A stretch of DNA of 64,000 nt, taken from contig JAPJBO010000168.1 of assembly GCA_030068145.1 (NCBI GenBank), positions 124,001 to 188,000 on the forward strand. Reading direction: 5' to 3'. The notes beneath the pieces were generated by a model, which was not told the DNA's origin, did not search any database, and saw only the letters and a list, made by a program, of their open reading frames with translations. The stretch is from Diplonema papillatum (Eukaryota > Euglenozoa > Diplonemea > Diplonemida > Diplonemidae). Position numbers and translations under genes: made by a program. Shown in pieces: positions 21,540 to 31,337 of this stretch (positions are counted from its first letter, which is position 1; each line of letters opens with the position of its first letter).

Positions 21540-22760
21540 GAGCCGTGTTTGGTTAACTCCTTGCTAACACGAGACGGCCAGCGTTGCTCGCTGGGACTCG
21601 CCAACGGACTGAGTTTCCCGCTAGTTTCGATAGAGTGACTTGCTAACATAGCGTTGCTCGCTGGGACTCGTCAACGGCGCTGACACGAGACGGCCAGCGT
21701 TGCTCGCTGGGACTCGTCAACGGACTGAGTTTCCCGCTAGTTTCGATAGAGTGACTTGCTAACATAGCGTTGCTCGCTGGGACTCGTCAACGGCGCTGAC
21801 ACGAGACGGCCAGCGTTGCTCGCTGGGACTCGTCAACGGACTGAGTTTCCCGCTAGTTTCGATAGAGTGACTTGCTAACATAGCGTTGCTCGCTGGGACT
21901 CGTCAACGGACTGAGTTTCCCGCTAGTTTCGATAGAGTGACTTGCTAACATAGCGTTGCTCGCTGGGACTCGTCAACGGCGCTGACACGAGACGGCCAGC
22001 GTTGCTCGCTGGGACTCGTCAACGGACTGAGTTTCCCGCTAGTTTCGATAGAGTGACTTGCTAACATAGCGTTGCTCGCTGGGACTCGTCAACGGACTGA
22101 GTTTCCCGCTAGTTTCGATAGAGTGACTTGCTAACATAGCGTTGCTCGCTGGGACTCGTCAACGGACTGAGTTTCCCGCTAGTTTCGATAGAGTGACTTG
22201 CTAACATAGCGTTGCTCGCTGGGACTCGTCAACGGCGCTGACACGAGACGGCCAGCGTTGCTCGCTGGGACTCGTCAACGGACTGAGTTTCCCGCTAGTT
22301 TCGATAGAGTGACTTGCTAACATAGCGTTGCTCGCTGGGACTCGTCAACGGCGCTGACACGAGACGGCCAGCGTTGCTCGCTGGGACTCGTCAACAGACT
22401 GAGTTTCCCGCTAGTTTTGATAGAGTGACTGGCTAACATGAGACGGCCAGCGTTGCTCGCTGGGACTCGTCAACGGACTGAGTTTCCCGCTAGTTTCGAT
22501 AGAGTGACTTGCTAACATAGCGTTGCTCGCTGGGACTCGCCAACGGACTGAGTTTCCCGCTAGTTTCGATAGAGTGACTTGCTAACATAGCGTTGCTCGC
22601 TGGGACTCGTCAACGGCGCTGACACGAGACGGCCAGCGTTGCTCGCTGGGACTCGTCAACAGACTGAGTTTCCCGCTAGTTTTGATAGAGTGACTGGCTA
22701 ACATGAGACGGCCAGCGTTGCTCGCTAGGACTCGTCAATGGACTGAGCTTCCCGCTAGCT
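21540..22760. repeat. Compound satellite of 70-bp and 46-bp units
   Basis: Two unit types share GCGTTGCTCGCTGGGACTCG. The 70-bp unit contains ACTGAGTTTCCCGCTAGTTT and GATAGAGTGACTTGCTAACA; the 46-bp unit contains GCGCTGACACGAGACGGCC. They alternate irregularly (70, 70+46, 70+70+70+46), a sign of unequal exchange. Confidence 0.9.
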
Positions 22761-23393
22761 TCGGTACAGCGACAAGGGAGAGAAGAACGGATCACAGCAC
22801 GGAACGCAGCACAGTTCGAGCACACCTTCGGTGCAGCCAAGTGCGCAGTGCCCACCCGCTGCGGGGAGAAAAAGGCGAGAGAATGAGGCAAGGAAAGGGG
22901 GGAAGAGGGGAGAGAAGGGGGGGGATTGCAAGAACCCTCCCACCCCCTTGTTTGCGTGCTAACCCGGTGCTATGACCCACGTGACGAATGCAGGCCATCG
23001 CCACAGATATTCTTGCGTTATAACCTCAAAACTATGGTGTATCCCAGTACGCGGCGGTCTATCAGGAGCTTAAACATGGCCTGGGGCTCAGGACCGAATA
23101 TGACCAATACAGTTTCCGAGCGTAAGCGCTACGGGCAGGTTGCGGAGCGGGTCCCTCTTCAAGAGGTTGCAAAATGACGAACCCCACTGTGAAAGGCAGG
23201 CATCGGCCGTTAGACACTGGCGCGGGTTTGGTCGCTGCCCGTTCAGCATCCGATGTTTCCTTCTCTTGCCCAGCGGCGTGCGCGTAGTGTGCGGCGCGTC
23301 AACTTTCAAGACAAGAGCTGTGTGCCAAAGAGACCAGATACGGCTGTGCTACGCTTGCTCTTGCCGGACGCTAACGCCCGGCAACGTACAAGG
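22761..23393. other. Intergenic, nothing firm
   Basis: A GGGG/GAGAGG-rich purine stretch at 22860-22925. A GCCACAGATATTC dispersed-repeat copy at 23000-23036. 23040-23390 is unique-looking and directly abuts the SSU fragment; it has no rRNA similarity I can recognise. Confidence 0.35.
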
Positions 23394-23640
23394 CACGAAG
23401 CAAAAGTCGTAACAAGGTTGCTGTAGGTGAACCCGCAGCAGGATCATTAACAAAGATTTCAATTCTGAATGGACTGAGGAAACGACTTTCAAACAGATTG
23501 GAAACCGAGGATTCAAACATGGTCATGAAGGAAATCAGAATTGCTCGGAAAGGAAAAACAACTGTTCCCCTCGGCTCAACTGAGGGTGACATCAATTGCA
23601 CTTATCGGTGGATGTCTTGGCTCTGGGAACGATGAAGCGT
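23394..23640 (+). rRNA. SSU 3' end - ITS1 - 5.8S 5' end fragment
   Basis: AAGTCGTAACAAGGTTGCTG, TAGGTGAACCCGCAGC and GGATCATTA (end at 23449) are the universal SSU rRNA 3' terminus. About 145 bp of ITS1-like sequence follows, then TATCGGTGGATGTCTTGGCT and GAACGATGAAG, the conserved 5' part of 5.8S rRNA (about 23595-23637). Both genes are truncated (SSU begins only about 55 bases before its end), so this is an rDNA shard. It may preserve the true ITS1 length and order of the species. Confidence 0.92.
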
Positions 23641-23794
23641 CCGTTTTTGGGTATCCCCAGCTAGCAGGGAATGGAACGAGCAGGGTGCGCAACACCAAAA
23701 CGCGTATGAATGCAGCGCAAAAGAACCCGCGGGAAGAGAATAGAAGATGCAGGCACGATGCGTCACGCCATGAGCAAGAGGTGAACTGCGGTCA

Positions 23795-24010
23795 GGATGA
23801 AACTGGTCCCCGGAACGTCACTGTACACCTTGTCTGGGAATGTAAATGTACACTTGTCTGGGAACGTCAATGTACATTTGTCTGGGAATGTCAATGTACA
23901 CTTGTCTGGGAACGTCAATGTCACGTTGTCTGGAACGATAAGGTACACCTTGTCTGGGAGCGTCAATGTACACCGTGTCCGACAAGGTGTACTACAAGGG
24001 ACAAGGTACA
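23795..24010. repeat. About 30-bp tandem repeat with TGTACA cores
   Basis: Seven or so variants of TTGTCTGGGAAYGTCAATGT followed by ACAC. Both strands are open, giving VHLSGNVN or TFPDKCTL repeats. Translation on either strand is probably incidental. Confidence 0.8.
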
Positions 24011-24519
24011 CCCGCCATATAAATCACGTGCGCCGCACGTCATCGCTGGGTCTCACCGCGGGAGCGCCTCCTCTTGTGTCAGCCTCGTCGATCATCCCTT
24101 TGCTGCCGAAAACATGTTTCCGAAGGCGGTGCTTCAACTTTCCCCACGGAGAAAGACTGCTGTGCCAAGCATCGAACCTTTTCTTGTTTTCAGCTGCCCA
24201 CGCAAGGTCCTGTGTTTGAGTTTTGCGTGCGCACGAGGCATCGGAAGGTAAAGGGGGCCGCGCATAAGATGGATGAAAAACTCGGGTTTTGGCGGTATCC
24301 ATCTTAAGGGGGTTTGGCTATCCATCTTATGCACGGGGGGGGTAGGTACATAGACCAGCAACGAGGCGGAAACCCGTGTCTAGTTTCAAGCATTTTGAAC
24401 GCGGATCCATCGCACGTGTACCATTCTAGTTAAAGGGGGGGGACGGACCCAAGGAAGATAAAATACACTGACTCAGCCTGAATAATAAGCATTTATTCGG
24501 CAAGATAATTTCCGTTTAT
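24011..24519. other. Intergenic, nothing recognised
   Basis: No gene, repeat or RNA I can name. A short inverted pair ATAAGATGGAT / ATCCATCTTA lies at 24265-24330. Confidence 0.35.
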
Positions 24520-25200
24520 TTTGCCGAGGTGTCGGTTTTAGTCCCGAGGGAGGCCCGAGGGGGGATTTGCAACCCCGAGCCACGAGCGGAACTTGTGCGC
24601 GTAACCGCATCCCCCGCTAGGGAGCCCTCCTTGCGCGGAGGTAAGATGCCGTACGCAACGCTAGACGCTCTCCTCTGCGAGGAGCCCTCCGAGCGCGGAG
24701 GGAAGAATGCCGCACGCAACGCCAGACGCTCTCCTCTACGAGGAGCCCTCAGACGCGGAGGGAGGAAAAACACCAGTTCGCATGCCCGCCTCTCCCGCTG
24801 GGGAGCCTCCTTGCGCGGAGGGAAGATGCCGTACGCAACGCCAGACGCTCTCCTCTGCGAGGAGCCCTCACACGGAGGGTGGAAACCCCGTACGCATGCC
24901 CGCCTCCCCCGCTGGGGAGCCCTCATTACGCGGAGGGAAGATGCCGTACGCTACGCTAAAACGCTTTCCTCTGCGAGGAGCCCTCCGAGCGCGGAGGGAA
25001 GAATGCCGCACGCAACGCCAGACGCTCTCCTCTACGAGGAGCCCTCAGACGCGGAGGGAGGAAAACCCCCAGTTCGCATGCCCGCCTCCCCCGCAGGGGA
25101 GCCCTCCTAGCGCGGAGGAAATGCCGTACGCTACGCTAAAACGCTCTCCTCTGCTGGGAGCCCTCAAAGACGCGGAGGGAATAATAGGCCCGCTTACCCC
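24520..25200. repeat. Hairpin-rich 60-70-bp tandem repeat
   Basis: About ten variants of a unit with GGAGCCCTC, GCGCGGAGGGAAGATGCCGT, ACGCAACGC(C)AGACGCTCT and CCTCTGCGAGGAG. CTCCTCTGCGAGGAG and CCTCC(N)GCGCGGAGG are strong stems. A 193-aa plus-strand frame and a 136-aa minus-strand frame run through it; repeat-length variation breaks any fixed protein periodicity, so coding is unlikely. It abuts the LSU rRNA shard. Confidence 0.8.
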
Positions 25201-25233
25201 GCTGGGAGTCGGGAAAGAAGACCGTACGCAATG

Positions 25234-25400
25234 CTGGCGCAAGAAACCAGCCAAGCGTTCATAGCGACGTTGCTTTTTGATCCTTTGATGTCGGCTCTTC
25301 CTAACCTAGACAAGCAGAATTGTCTTAGGGTTGAATTGTTCACCCCACTAGCAGGGAACGTGCGCTGGGTTTAGACCGTCGTGACACAGGTTACTGATGG
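25234..25400 (+). rRNA. LSU rRNA 3'-domain fragment
   Basis: CCAGCCAAGCGTTCATAGCG, ACGTTGCTTTTTGATCCTTT, GATGTCGGCTCTTCCTA, AAGCAGAATTG, AATTGTTCACCCCACTAG and GCTGGGTTTAGACCGTCGTG reproduce the conserved LSU segment just 5' of the sarcin-ricin loop, in order. It stops at about 25400 before the loop itself. Both ends are abrupt, so it is a shard. Confidence 0.93.
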
Positions 25401-26231
25401 AGAGAGAGCCACAGAACAGGTGACTCGCATCACGGCCTCTAACGACCACGTGTCATACAACAGAAACAAGGCGACCTTTTTTTCTGCGAATGTGTCGCGA
25501 GTAAAACGTTGAACCGCAGACCTGACTTTTGATGGAGTCGTGTGCCTGGCGGTAGGCAGCGGCCTTCGATTCGCTGGCGCTACTGCCCGGGATGTCGAGC
25601 TTCGCTTCGCCTGGGGCCTCCACGGCGTTTCCCTTGTACTCGTACCTCGTACCGCCAAACCTTTTAGGAGTCCACGGGTTGGAGTGCTGTGAAGAATTGG
25701 TGCCAAGATTCGATTGCACACGGGTTAGTTCTCGTCGGAATAGGACCAATCTTCTAAGATTTTCGATCGTACGACCAAGAAAGACACAGGCGCTTCGTTT
25801 TGTTTGTGCGTGCCGGTTGATCGTTTTCCCACTTGAGTTTTACCCTGTGTATTCAGGTAAGGAATTCTGATCAACCACCAAAACACGCTGCCTACGTCTT
25901 TTTAGCCTGCACAATACATTGAGGGGCAACCCACAAGATTGTTAGTACTAAAAAAAAAAGGCGCATACCAAAAGCAGACACGAACGTCTCATTGCGCCGC
26001 GAAATGACGACAGCGCGGGCCTTCGCCCAGTCGAACTGGCGGCAAACGAACAACACACACCCCTCTGACTTGTTTCTCTGTAGCCTGGGCACATGGGTTT
26101 TGGCGGGTTGCGGGGGACATCTTATTTTAGACAGGACGCTGCCTCTTGTGCATAATTGATGCTAGCAACGAGTCTTCTTCGAAGAAGATACCCAATAGAA
26201 AAAGCAACCCGAAAGAGGGAAAAGGGAGCAT
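25401..26231. other. Intergenic, nothing recognised
   Basis: Frames on both strands (for example 25371-25721) have no domain signal. 26140-26180 is the dispersed GATGCTAGCAACGAGTCTTC motif family. Confidence 0.4.
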
Positions 26232-26700
26232 AAACGGTGAACTCCAGCAACTCTTGCTCGAGCTGAAGTCCGGCCTCAAGTGCGGGTGTGACCACACCCG
26301 GAAATAGGGAGTGCACACCCGGAAATAGGGAGTGCACACCCGGAAATAGGGAGGGCACACCCGGAAATAGGGAGTGCACACCCGGAAATAGGGAGTGCAC
26401 ACCCGGAAATAGGGAGTGCACACCCGGAAATAGGGAGTGCACACCCGGAAATAGGGAGTGCACACTCGGAAATAGGGAGTGCACACCCGGGAATAGGGAG
26501 TGCACACCCGGAAATAGGGTGTGCACACCCGGAAATAGGGAGTGCACACCAGGAAATAGGGAGAGCACACTCGGAAATAGGGAGTGCACACCCGGAAATA
26601 GGGAGTGCACACCCGGAAATAGGGAGTGCACACCCGGAAATAGGGAGTGCACACCCGGAAATAGGGAGTGCACACCCAGAATTAGGGTGCGCACACCCTA
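26232..26700. repeat. 21-bp minisatellite within a TA-type element terminus
   Basis: After an ACGGTGAACTCCAGCAACTC terminus (same family as 31408-31865), about 19 copies of the 21-bp unit CACACCCGGAAATAGGGAGT(G) follow, with a few variants. All frames are open (VHSLFPG, TPGNREC, CTPYFRV repeats), the signature of a minisatellite with unit length divisible by 3, not of a gene. Confidence 0.9.
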
Positions 26701-27200
26701 TTTCACACCCTATCCAAGGTGTTCTGGGGTTTACAAGGTGTGCTGGGGGTCATACAAGGTGTTCTGGGTGTTTTTTCCAAAGCATTCTGGGGGCCGTACA
26801 AGGTGTTGTGGAGTTTTCCAAGGCATTCCGGGTGTTTTTCGGTGTTCTGCGGGTCTTACAAGGTTCTGGGAGTTTTCCAAAGCATTCTGGGGGTTTTGGA
26901 GGTGTTCTGGGGGTGATACAAGGTGTTCTGGGAGTTTTCCTGGGGGTTGCCAAGTGTCTCTAAGGTGTTCTGGGGGTCTTACAAGGTGTTCTGGAAGCAT
27001 TCCGGGTGTTTTTCGAGGTGTTCTGGGGGTCTTACAAGGTGTTCTGGGAGTTTTCCTGGGGGTTGCCAAGTGTCTCTAAGGTGTTCTGGGGGTCTTACAT
27101 GTTCTAGGAGGTTTCCAAGGCATTCTGGGTGTTGTTCGAGGTGTTCTGGGGTTCTGGGGTTCTTCGACGGTGTGCTGGGGTCTTTTGGCAGTATTTCGGG
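26701..27200. repeat. Degenerate GGTGTTCTGGGGGTCTTACA repeats
   Basis: About a dozen loosely repeated modules (GGTGTTCTGGG, TTTTCCAAAGCATTCTGGG, CTTACAAGGTGTTC) of 25-45 bp. Overlapping open frames on both strands arise from the low-complexity composition. Confidence 0.75.
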
Positions 27201-27879
27201 TTTCCTGTCATTTTGTTGTTTTCCCACCCATCTTGCATAGGGTACGAAGCCTTGAGGGCCTGGGCCCTGTTTTTCTTCACCGCGGTGGTGTGCGCACCTT
27301 CGTCTCGAGGTTTGTACTCCAAAGTTGAAGGTCATCAGTGGGTCCTTCGGACGGGGACTTCGAGAAAGGGGGGGTTCGACCTTTATGGAGTGGGGCAACC
27401 CCTCTTTGCTTGTGCGCACTTCCTCACAAAGCCACGGCCTCAGCGAGCCTGAGTATCTGCATACAGGACGGTGGTAGTGTTTTTAAACAACCAGCCGCGT
27501 GGCAAATAACTGTTATCAACGATGCGTGCCGTTGACACAGAAAAGGGTGGGCTCTCGAGCAAGAGCAAGGGAAGGGTAATGATCTTGAGGGCTGTGTGGC
27601 GCACGCCTTGAAGAGTTGCCCATATTGAATGCCGCTCTTGCAAAAGCGTCCGGGCGCACGAAAGGGTCGCTTGCAACCAGGAGGCTAGAATTCGTTTGCG
27701 CATGGGAAAAGGAACAGGATTGCTGGATGCAATGTTGTCCCTGGGTCATGAGCCTGAGCGGACGTATTTGCACACGGGCTTCACCTGGTTCACCTGAAAC
27801 TTTTTCTCTTGGTGTAGGTACGCTGTTGCCAAGACATTAGTCAGTCGCTCGACTTGCCCTCTCGCCTCTAGTAGCGGTC
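27201..27879. other. Intergenic, nothing recognised
   Basis: Partly similar to 17690-17880 (CACCGCGGTG, TCAGTGGGTCCTT). No gene supported. Confidence 0.4.
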
Positions 27880-27960
27880 CTTTGCCAGAGTGAGCCGATG
27901 CCTCTCATCTCACCTTTAAAACACGGCTGAGTCGCGCATGCTCTTGACAGACGCTAGCGT
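27880..27960. repeat. Single monomer of the 52.5-56.9 kb satellite
   Basis: GATGCCTCTCATCTCACCTT, TAAAACACGGCTGAGTC and GCATGCTCTTGACAG match the satellite unit about 25 kb away but occur once here, within otherwise unique sequence. Confidence 0.75.
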
Positions 27961-28364
27961 CCGACAATTCGCACGCGCGTCGCAGTCGTTGGTAGGTGTT
28001 GACAAGGGGTTTCATCGGACACTCGGATGAGCTTCGTTACTTCACCGCCGCAGGCTCCCCCCTGCCCTGGGAGGTCTGCTTGGCTGCCTTCGGGTTGCGT
28101 TTCCGCGTTGGTGGTGGCTCGCCTCTAGTGGCGGTGGTGGAGATACAACGCGTGTCGCTCGAAAACATATGCGAGGCCAGTTGGGGAATTTGTATTCGTT
28201 CACGAGTTCGTGGGGTCTGCTGCCTCTCGCAACGAAAGTCCGTAAAGCTACTGCGGTTGCTCGCCTTGCCGCTGGCAAGCTGGTAGAACGGTTGACGGTG
28301 CGTATGAAGATGCAGCGTTAGTCGGATCCGGTTTCGCCTCAAACTAACGCCGAACCAAAATGGC

Positions 28365-28655
28365 CTGCCGAGTTGTTCGGACTCGTATATACAGTTGTTC
28401 ATCTTCGAGTTATCCTCCCATTCCGTATCTTCGGCTTGGGGAAGTACTGACCGTTGGACTGCAACAACCCCCGAACAAGAACGGCTTAGCTGTTCGGATC
28501 GAGGCTCGCTTCCTCTCTTGGCATGGGGACAATGTTGAACGAGGCGGCCAACTTCTCTCTTCATCCCGGTGTTATCTTCCCATTCCATACCCACGGTTTG
28601 AGACAGTACTGACCGTTTGGTTGCAGCAAGCCCCGAACGAAAATGACTTAGCTGT
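28365..28655 (-). repeat. Two extra copies of the 3' end of the PDRG1-like gene
   Basis: Blocks of the parent's last codons (CATGGGGACAATGTTGAACG, TCATCTCGGAGTTGTCCTCC) and its 3' flank (TTAGCTGTTCGGATCGAGGC, CAGTACTGACCGTT) recur as diverged units at about 28365-28492 and 28493-28654. They can be read in frame for short stretches but lack the domain. Confidence 0.7.
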
Positions 28656-29037
28656 TCGGATCGAAGCTTGCTTCCTCTCTTGACATGGGGACAATGTTGA
28701 ACGAGGCAGCCCACTTCTTCATCTCGGAGTTGTCCTCCAACTCCGCAAGGCGCGCCATCTTCTGCTTCGTCTCCGCGGTGTTCTCGTCGAGCAGGCGCGA
28801 CATCCGGTCCTGCTCGGCCTTCAGCCCTTCCAAGACATCTGGGTTCTTCGTGGCCACGAAGATGCCGACGTCGGTCAGCATGAACGTCTTGCCGGCGCCC
28901 TTCCGCCGCACGTCGTTGTGGGCCCGGCGCGCGTTCTGCCGCGCCTTGTCGAGCTCCACACGGTGGGCTTCCAGCGCCAATATGTCTTCGCCCAGCGTCT
29001 CAACCTCGCCCGCGATCTGCCACCCTTGCTCGTTCAT
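28648..29037 (-). CDS. Prefoldin-beta / PDRG1-like coiled-coil protein
   Basis: 129 aa from ATG at 29037. Two long helices (residues about 10-45, ILALEAHRVELDKARQNARR; and about 72-105, EGLKAEQDRMSRLLDENTAE) flank a short beta segment KTFMLTDVGIFVAT. This helix-hairpin-helix layout is that of beta-type prefoldins and PDRG1, which work with prefoldin/R2TP chaperone complexes in the cytoplasm. The last 25 residues (after LAELEDN) extend beyond the family and lie in a sequence repeated downstream, so the native C-terminus may differ. About 55 bp upstream is the AGGTCGAAAAGCCACC motif followed by a CCACCGATCCGTACGGTGG hairpin. A broken copy of the 5' end is at 29459-29656. Confidence 0.62.
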   Translation of the reverse strand: MNEQGWQIAGEVETLGEDILALEAHRVELDKARQNARRAHNDVRRKGAGKTFMLTDVGIFVATKNPDVLEGLKAEQDRMSRLLDENTAETKQKMARLAELEDNSEMKKWAASFNIVPMSREEASFDPNS

Positions 29038-29040
29038 TTT

Positions 29041-29105
29041 GTTTTCGAGTTTCCACCGTACGGATCGGTGGCTTTTCGACCTATTTGTTTGTTAGTCAAG
29101 CTTCG
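29041..29105 (-). promoter_or_regulatory. Candidate 5'-leader/promoter element
   Basis: On the minus strand: AACAAACAAATAGGTCGAAA, then the palindrome CCACCGATCCGTACGGTGG, ending 13-15 bp before the ATG at 29037. A related element precedes the ATG at 40367, and isolated copies lie at 11819, 14488, 15596, 29681 and 49289. Whether it is a core promoter, a 5' UTR structure or a repeat is not resolvable here. Confidence 0.4.
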
Positions 29106-29458
29106 TGTGCGTGCCATGTGGTGGGATGAAAGGTTTGTAGAGGGCAAGTTACTTAGAGAGCCGGGGGTTTATACTCATATTTAATGCGCTGTTCTACCAA
29201 ACGGACCTCCGCTACGTTCCGTGGCCGGACCGCTGACGCTACGGGATCCTCGGTTGTGCTCCTTAGCTGGATTGCTAGCTCGATGGGATGAGCTGGCCGG
29301 CGTGTGGGCACGGGCGAATGTGGCCGCCATATGGCGGCTGCGGTTGCGGGCCGGGCCGGCGCGACCGCGAGCAGACAGGCTGCGTGCGCGACCACCGTTA
29401 GCTGGCTTGCGCTGCCGTGGGCCCGATCGCGCCATTCACGCGGTACCATGGGATTGTC
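29106..29458. other. GC-rich spacer between gene and its broken copy
   Basis: Spacer between the PDRG1-like gene and its 5' copy. 29200-29455 is unusually GC-rich with several GGCC-containing palindromes. Frames on both strands are unmatched. Confidence 0.4.
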
Positions 29459-29656
29459 CCAAGACATCTGGGTTCTTCGTGGCCACGAAGATGCCGACGT
29501 CGGTCAGCATGAACGTCTTGCCGGCGCCCTTCCGCCGCACGTCGTTGTGGGCCCGGCGCGCGTTCTGCCGCGCCTTGTCGAGCAGCTCCACACGGTGGGC
29601 ATGTCTTCGCCCAGCGTCTCAACCTCGCCCGCGATCTGCCACCCTTGCTCGTTCAT
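29459..29656 (-). pseudogene. 5' partial copy of the PDRG1-like gene
   Basis: Starts with the same ATG context (AACAAAATGAACGAGC at 29656) and matches codons 1 to about 68 of the parent, but has a 3-base insertion and a 13-base deletion near codon 22 that together break the frame. Similarity ends abruptly at 29459 (CCAAGACATC). A 30-bp remnant of the same region reappears at 29838-29866. Confidence 0.85.
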
Positions 29657-29879
29657 TTTGTTTCCGCGTTTCTACCGTACGGATCGGTGGCTTTTCGACC
29701 TGTTTGTTTGTTAGTCAAAGTGAAGTCAAGCTTCGTGTGCGTGCCATGTGGTGGTGGAATTGGGATGGAAAAGTTTTAAATGTGTCGGGCTTGATCATCG
29801 AGCCAGGATGCTGGGCATTCTGGTTGTGATTTCCCTTCCAAGACATGCCATCTGGGTTCTTCGTGCCGCCGTCAACTAG

Positions 29880-30180
29880 AATATCCAGGTGTGATGGCAG
29901 CCTTCGCCCAGCGCTGAGGCTTCCAGGATGTTGATGTGCCTTCCTTCCGGACTCTTCCGGGTTACACCAATCTCCCAGCGCTGAGGCCTCGAGGATGTTG
30001 ATGTGCCTTCCTTCCGGACTCTTCCGGGTTACACCGATCTCCCAGTGCTGAGGCCTCGAGGATGTTGATGTGCCTTCCTTCCGGACTCTTCCGGGTTACA
30101 CCAATCTCCCAGCGCTGAGGCCTCGAGGATGTTGATGTGCCTTCGTTTCGGACTCTTCCGGGTTACACCTATCTCCCATA
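29880..30180. repeat. 67-bp tandem repeat, about four copies
   Basis: Unit contains AGCGCTGAGGCCTCGAGGAT, GTTGATGTGCCTTCCTTCCG and GGGTTACACC. It is an amplified piece of the adjacent RNase H-like frame (the HINILEASAL segment). As 67 is not a multiple of 3, each copy shifts frame. Confidence 0.85.
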
Positions 30181-30334
30181 ATCGATTCAACTCTGGTATC
30201 GGCCTGTCCACTACCACGCCCCAAGCAGACAACGACGCATCCACGAATACGTTGTGAATGATGCTGCTGTTGGATTGCCTACCGACAGGCCTGATGATCC
30301 GCGCTGAACAAAATGCTGCGCTCCACTTCGCCAA
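30029..30334 (-). pseudogene. Retroelement RNase H remnant
   Basis: The frame encodes IHNVFVDASLSAWGVVVD, then LWEIGVTRKS, then RRHINILEASAL. This is the RNase H signature (first Asp in V-DAS-x-x-x-WG-V; HIN-x-LE-x-x-AL with the catalytic Glu) of reverse-transcriptase retroelements, closest in style to DIRS/Ty3-type polyproteins. Nothing upstream gives a reverse transcriptase and the frame then runs into 67-bp tandem repeats, so it is a fossil. Plus-strand sequences nearby show no LTRs I can define. Confidence 0.65.
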
Positions 30335-30658
30335 CTCTCAAGCTGCGCGGCTTGATCCTTGACGAGCATACTGTTTTGCAAAGCAGGCGCTTATTCACGG
30401 GTCTGTGAACAAGAGCCCAGCGGAAAGACAACGGAGCAAATATGAGCTTCAGAGTTCTAGCCCTCTCTAAACGCTTTCCAACCCAGCCTGTACCATTGTT
30501 GACGTCTGTGTCATGTATACATGACACCAACAATGGGTCTGGCTACGACGCGAGCACTAACCCGCCTTCGAAGAAAAGGGAGAGAGCGAGCCGGATGAGA
30601 CAAAAAGACGTCGGGAAAGAAACCGCGAGGGACCGGGGCTCCCCGAGTTTTCTTTGGG

Positions 30659-30696
30659 TGGGGGGGGGGGGGGGGGGGGGGTGGGGGGGGGGGGGG
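30659..30696. repeat. Poly-G tract
   Basis: About 38 bases almost entirely G with one T. A similar run is at 34312-34338. Such tracts can form quadruplexes. Confidence 0.9.
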
Positions 30697-31337
30697 CAGG
30701 GCATTTGTTAACATCCTGCATCCCGGAAGAGAATCTTAGTTTGATGGCTACGCAGAACACGTGCCTCCTCCCCCTGGCACCTGAGTTCAGGACCCGGGGA
30801 GAATTTTTAGTTTAGTGTTCTGGCCCTGAGCGCAAACTCTGAACACGATTTGACATTCCAACGCGGGCTGCGATTTGTAGGATGCCAGAACTACGCGAAC
30901 GCTGCGCACTGGAAATGTCATGTGCCGGACAGGCCCTGCAGTGTAGTCAGGGTGTGCATTGGTCCGAAGCAGCGTCAGGACGAATTTCAACGTTTTGCCG
31001 GCGCGAAACATCGGAACACCGGTGCAGTGACAAAAGAAAGCTGGGGCTGGAATAAGAGCAAGGGAGCATACACGGATGCTGAAGTAGTCTGGTCGGTACA
31101 AAAAAGGCGGTTCAGAAAACGGGGAACTCAGCCCCAGTTGCCGCGAGGTAAAGAGGGTGTGCCCGAGAAGCTGGCGGGACACTCGAGCTTCACCTCCAGC
31201 TTCCTGAGGTTGGGCTTCACCGTGTCGGGTCGTCTTGTCACGACACCCCCCGCGAACCAAACACGCGGCCACGCCACAGATTGCGATCACTCGAACGGCG
31301 GTGGAGCCATGAGACTTCTTCCAGGTGACACCAATGT
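30697..31337. other. Intergenic with degraded TIR-element pieces
   Basis: ATCTTAGTTTGATGG at 30734 and ATTTTTAGTTTAGTGTTCTGG at 30804 are ends of a dispersed family. 31165-31230 is a degraded relative of the TA-type element (AGCTTCCTGAGG, CTTCACCGTG). No gene. Confidence 0.4.

Noticed and set aside
24529-25264. 193-aa and 185-aa overlapping frames
   Set aside because: Tandem repeat open in several frames on both strands, with varying unit length; no protein periodicity is conserved.
26284-26694. CRISPR-like regular array
   Set aside because: Units are directly contiguous without unique spacers, and the genome is eukaryotic.
26122-27079. 182-263-aa repeat proteins (VHSLFPG, TPGNREC)
   Set aside because: A 21-bp minisatellite keeps all frames open; no start context, no flanking domain.
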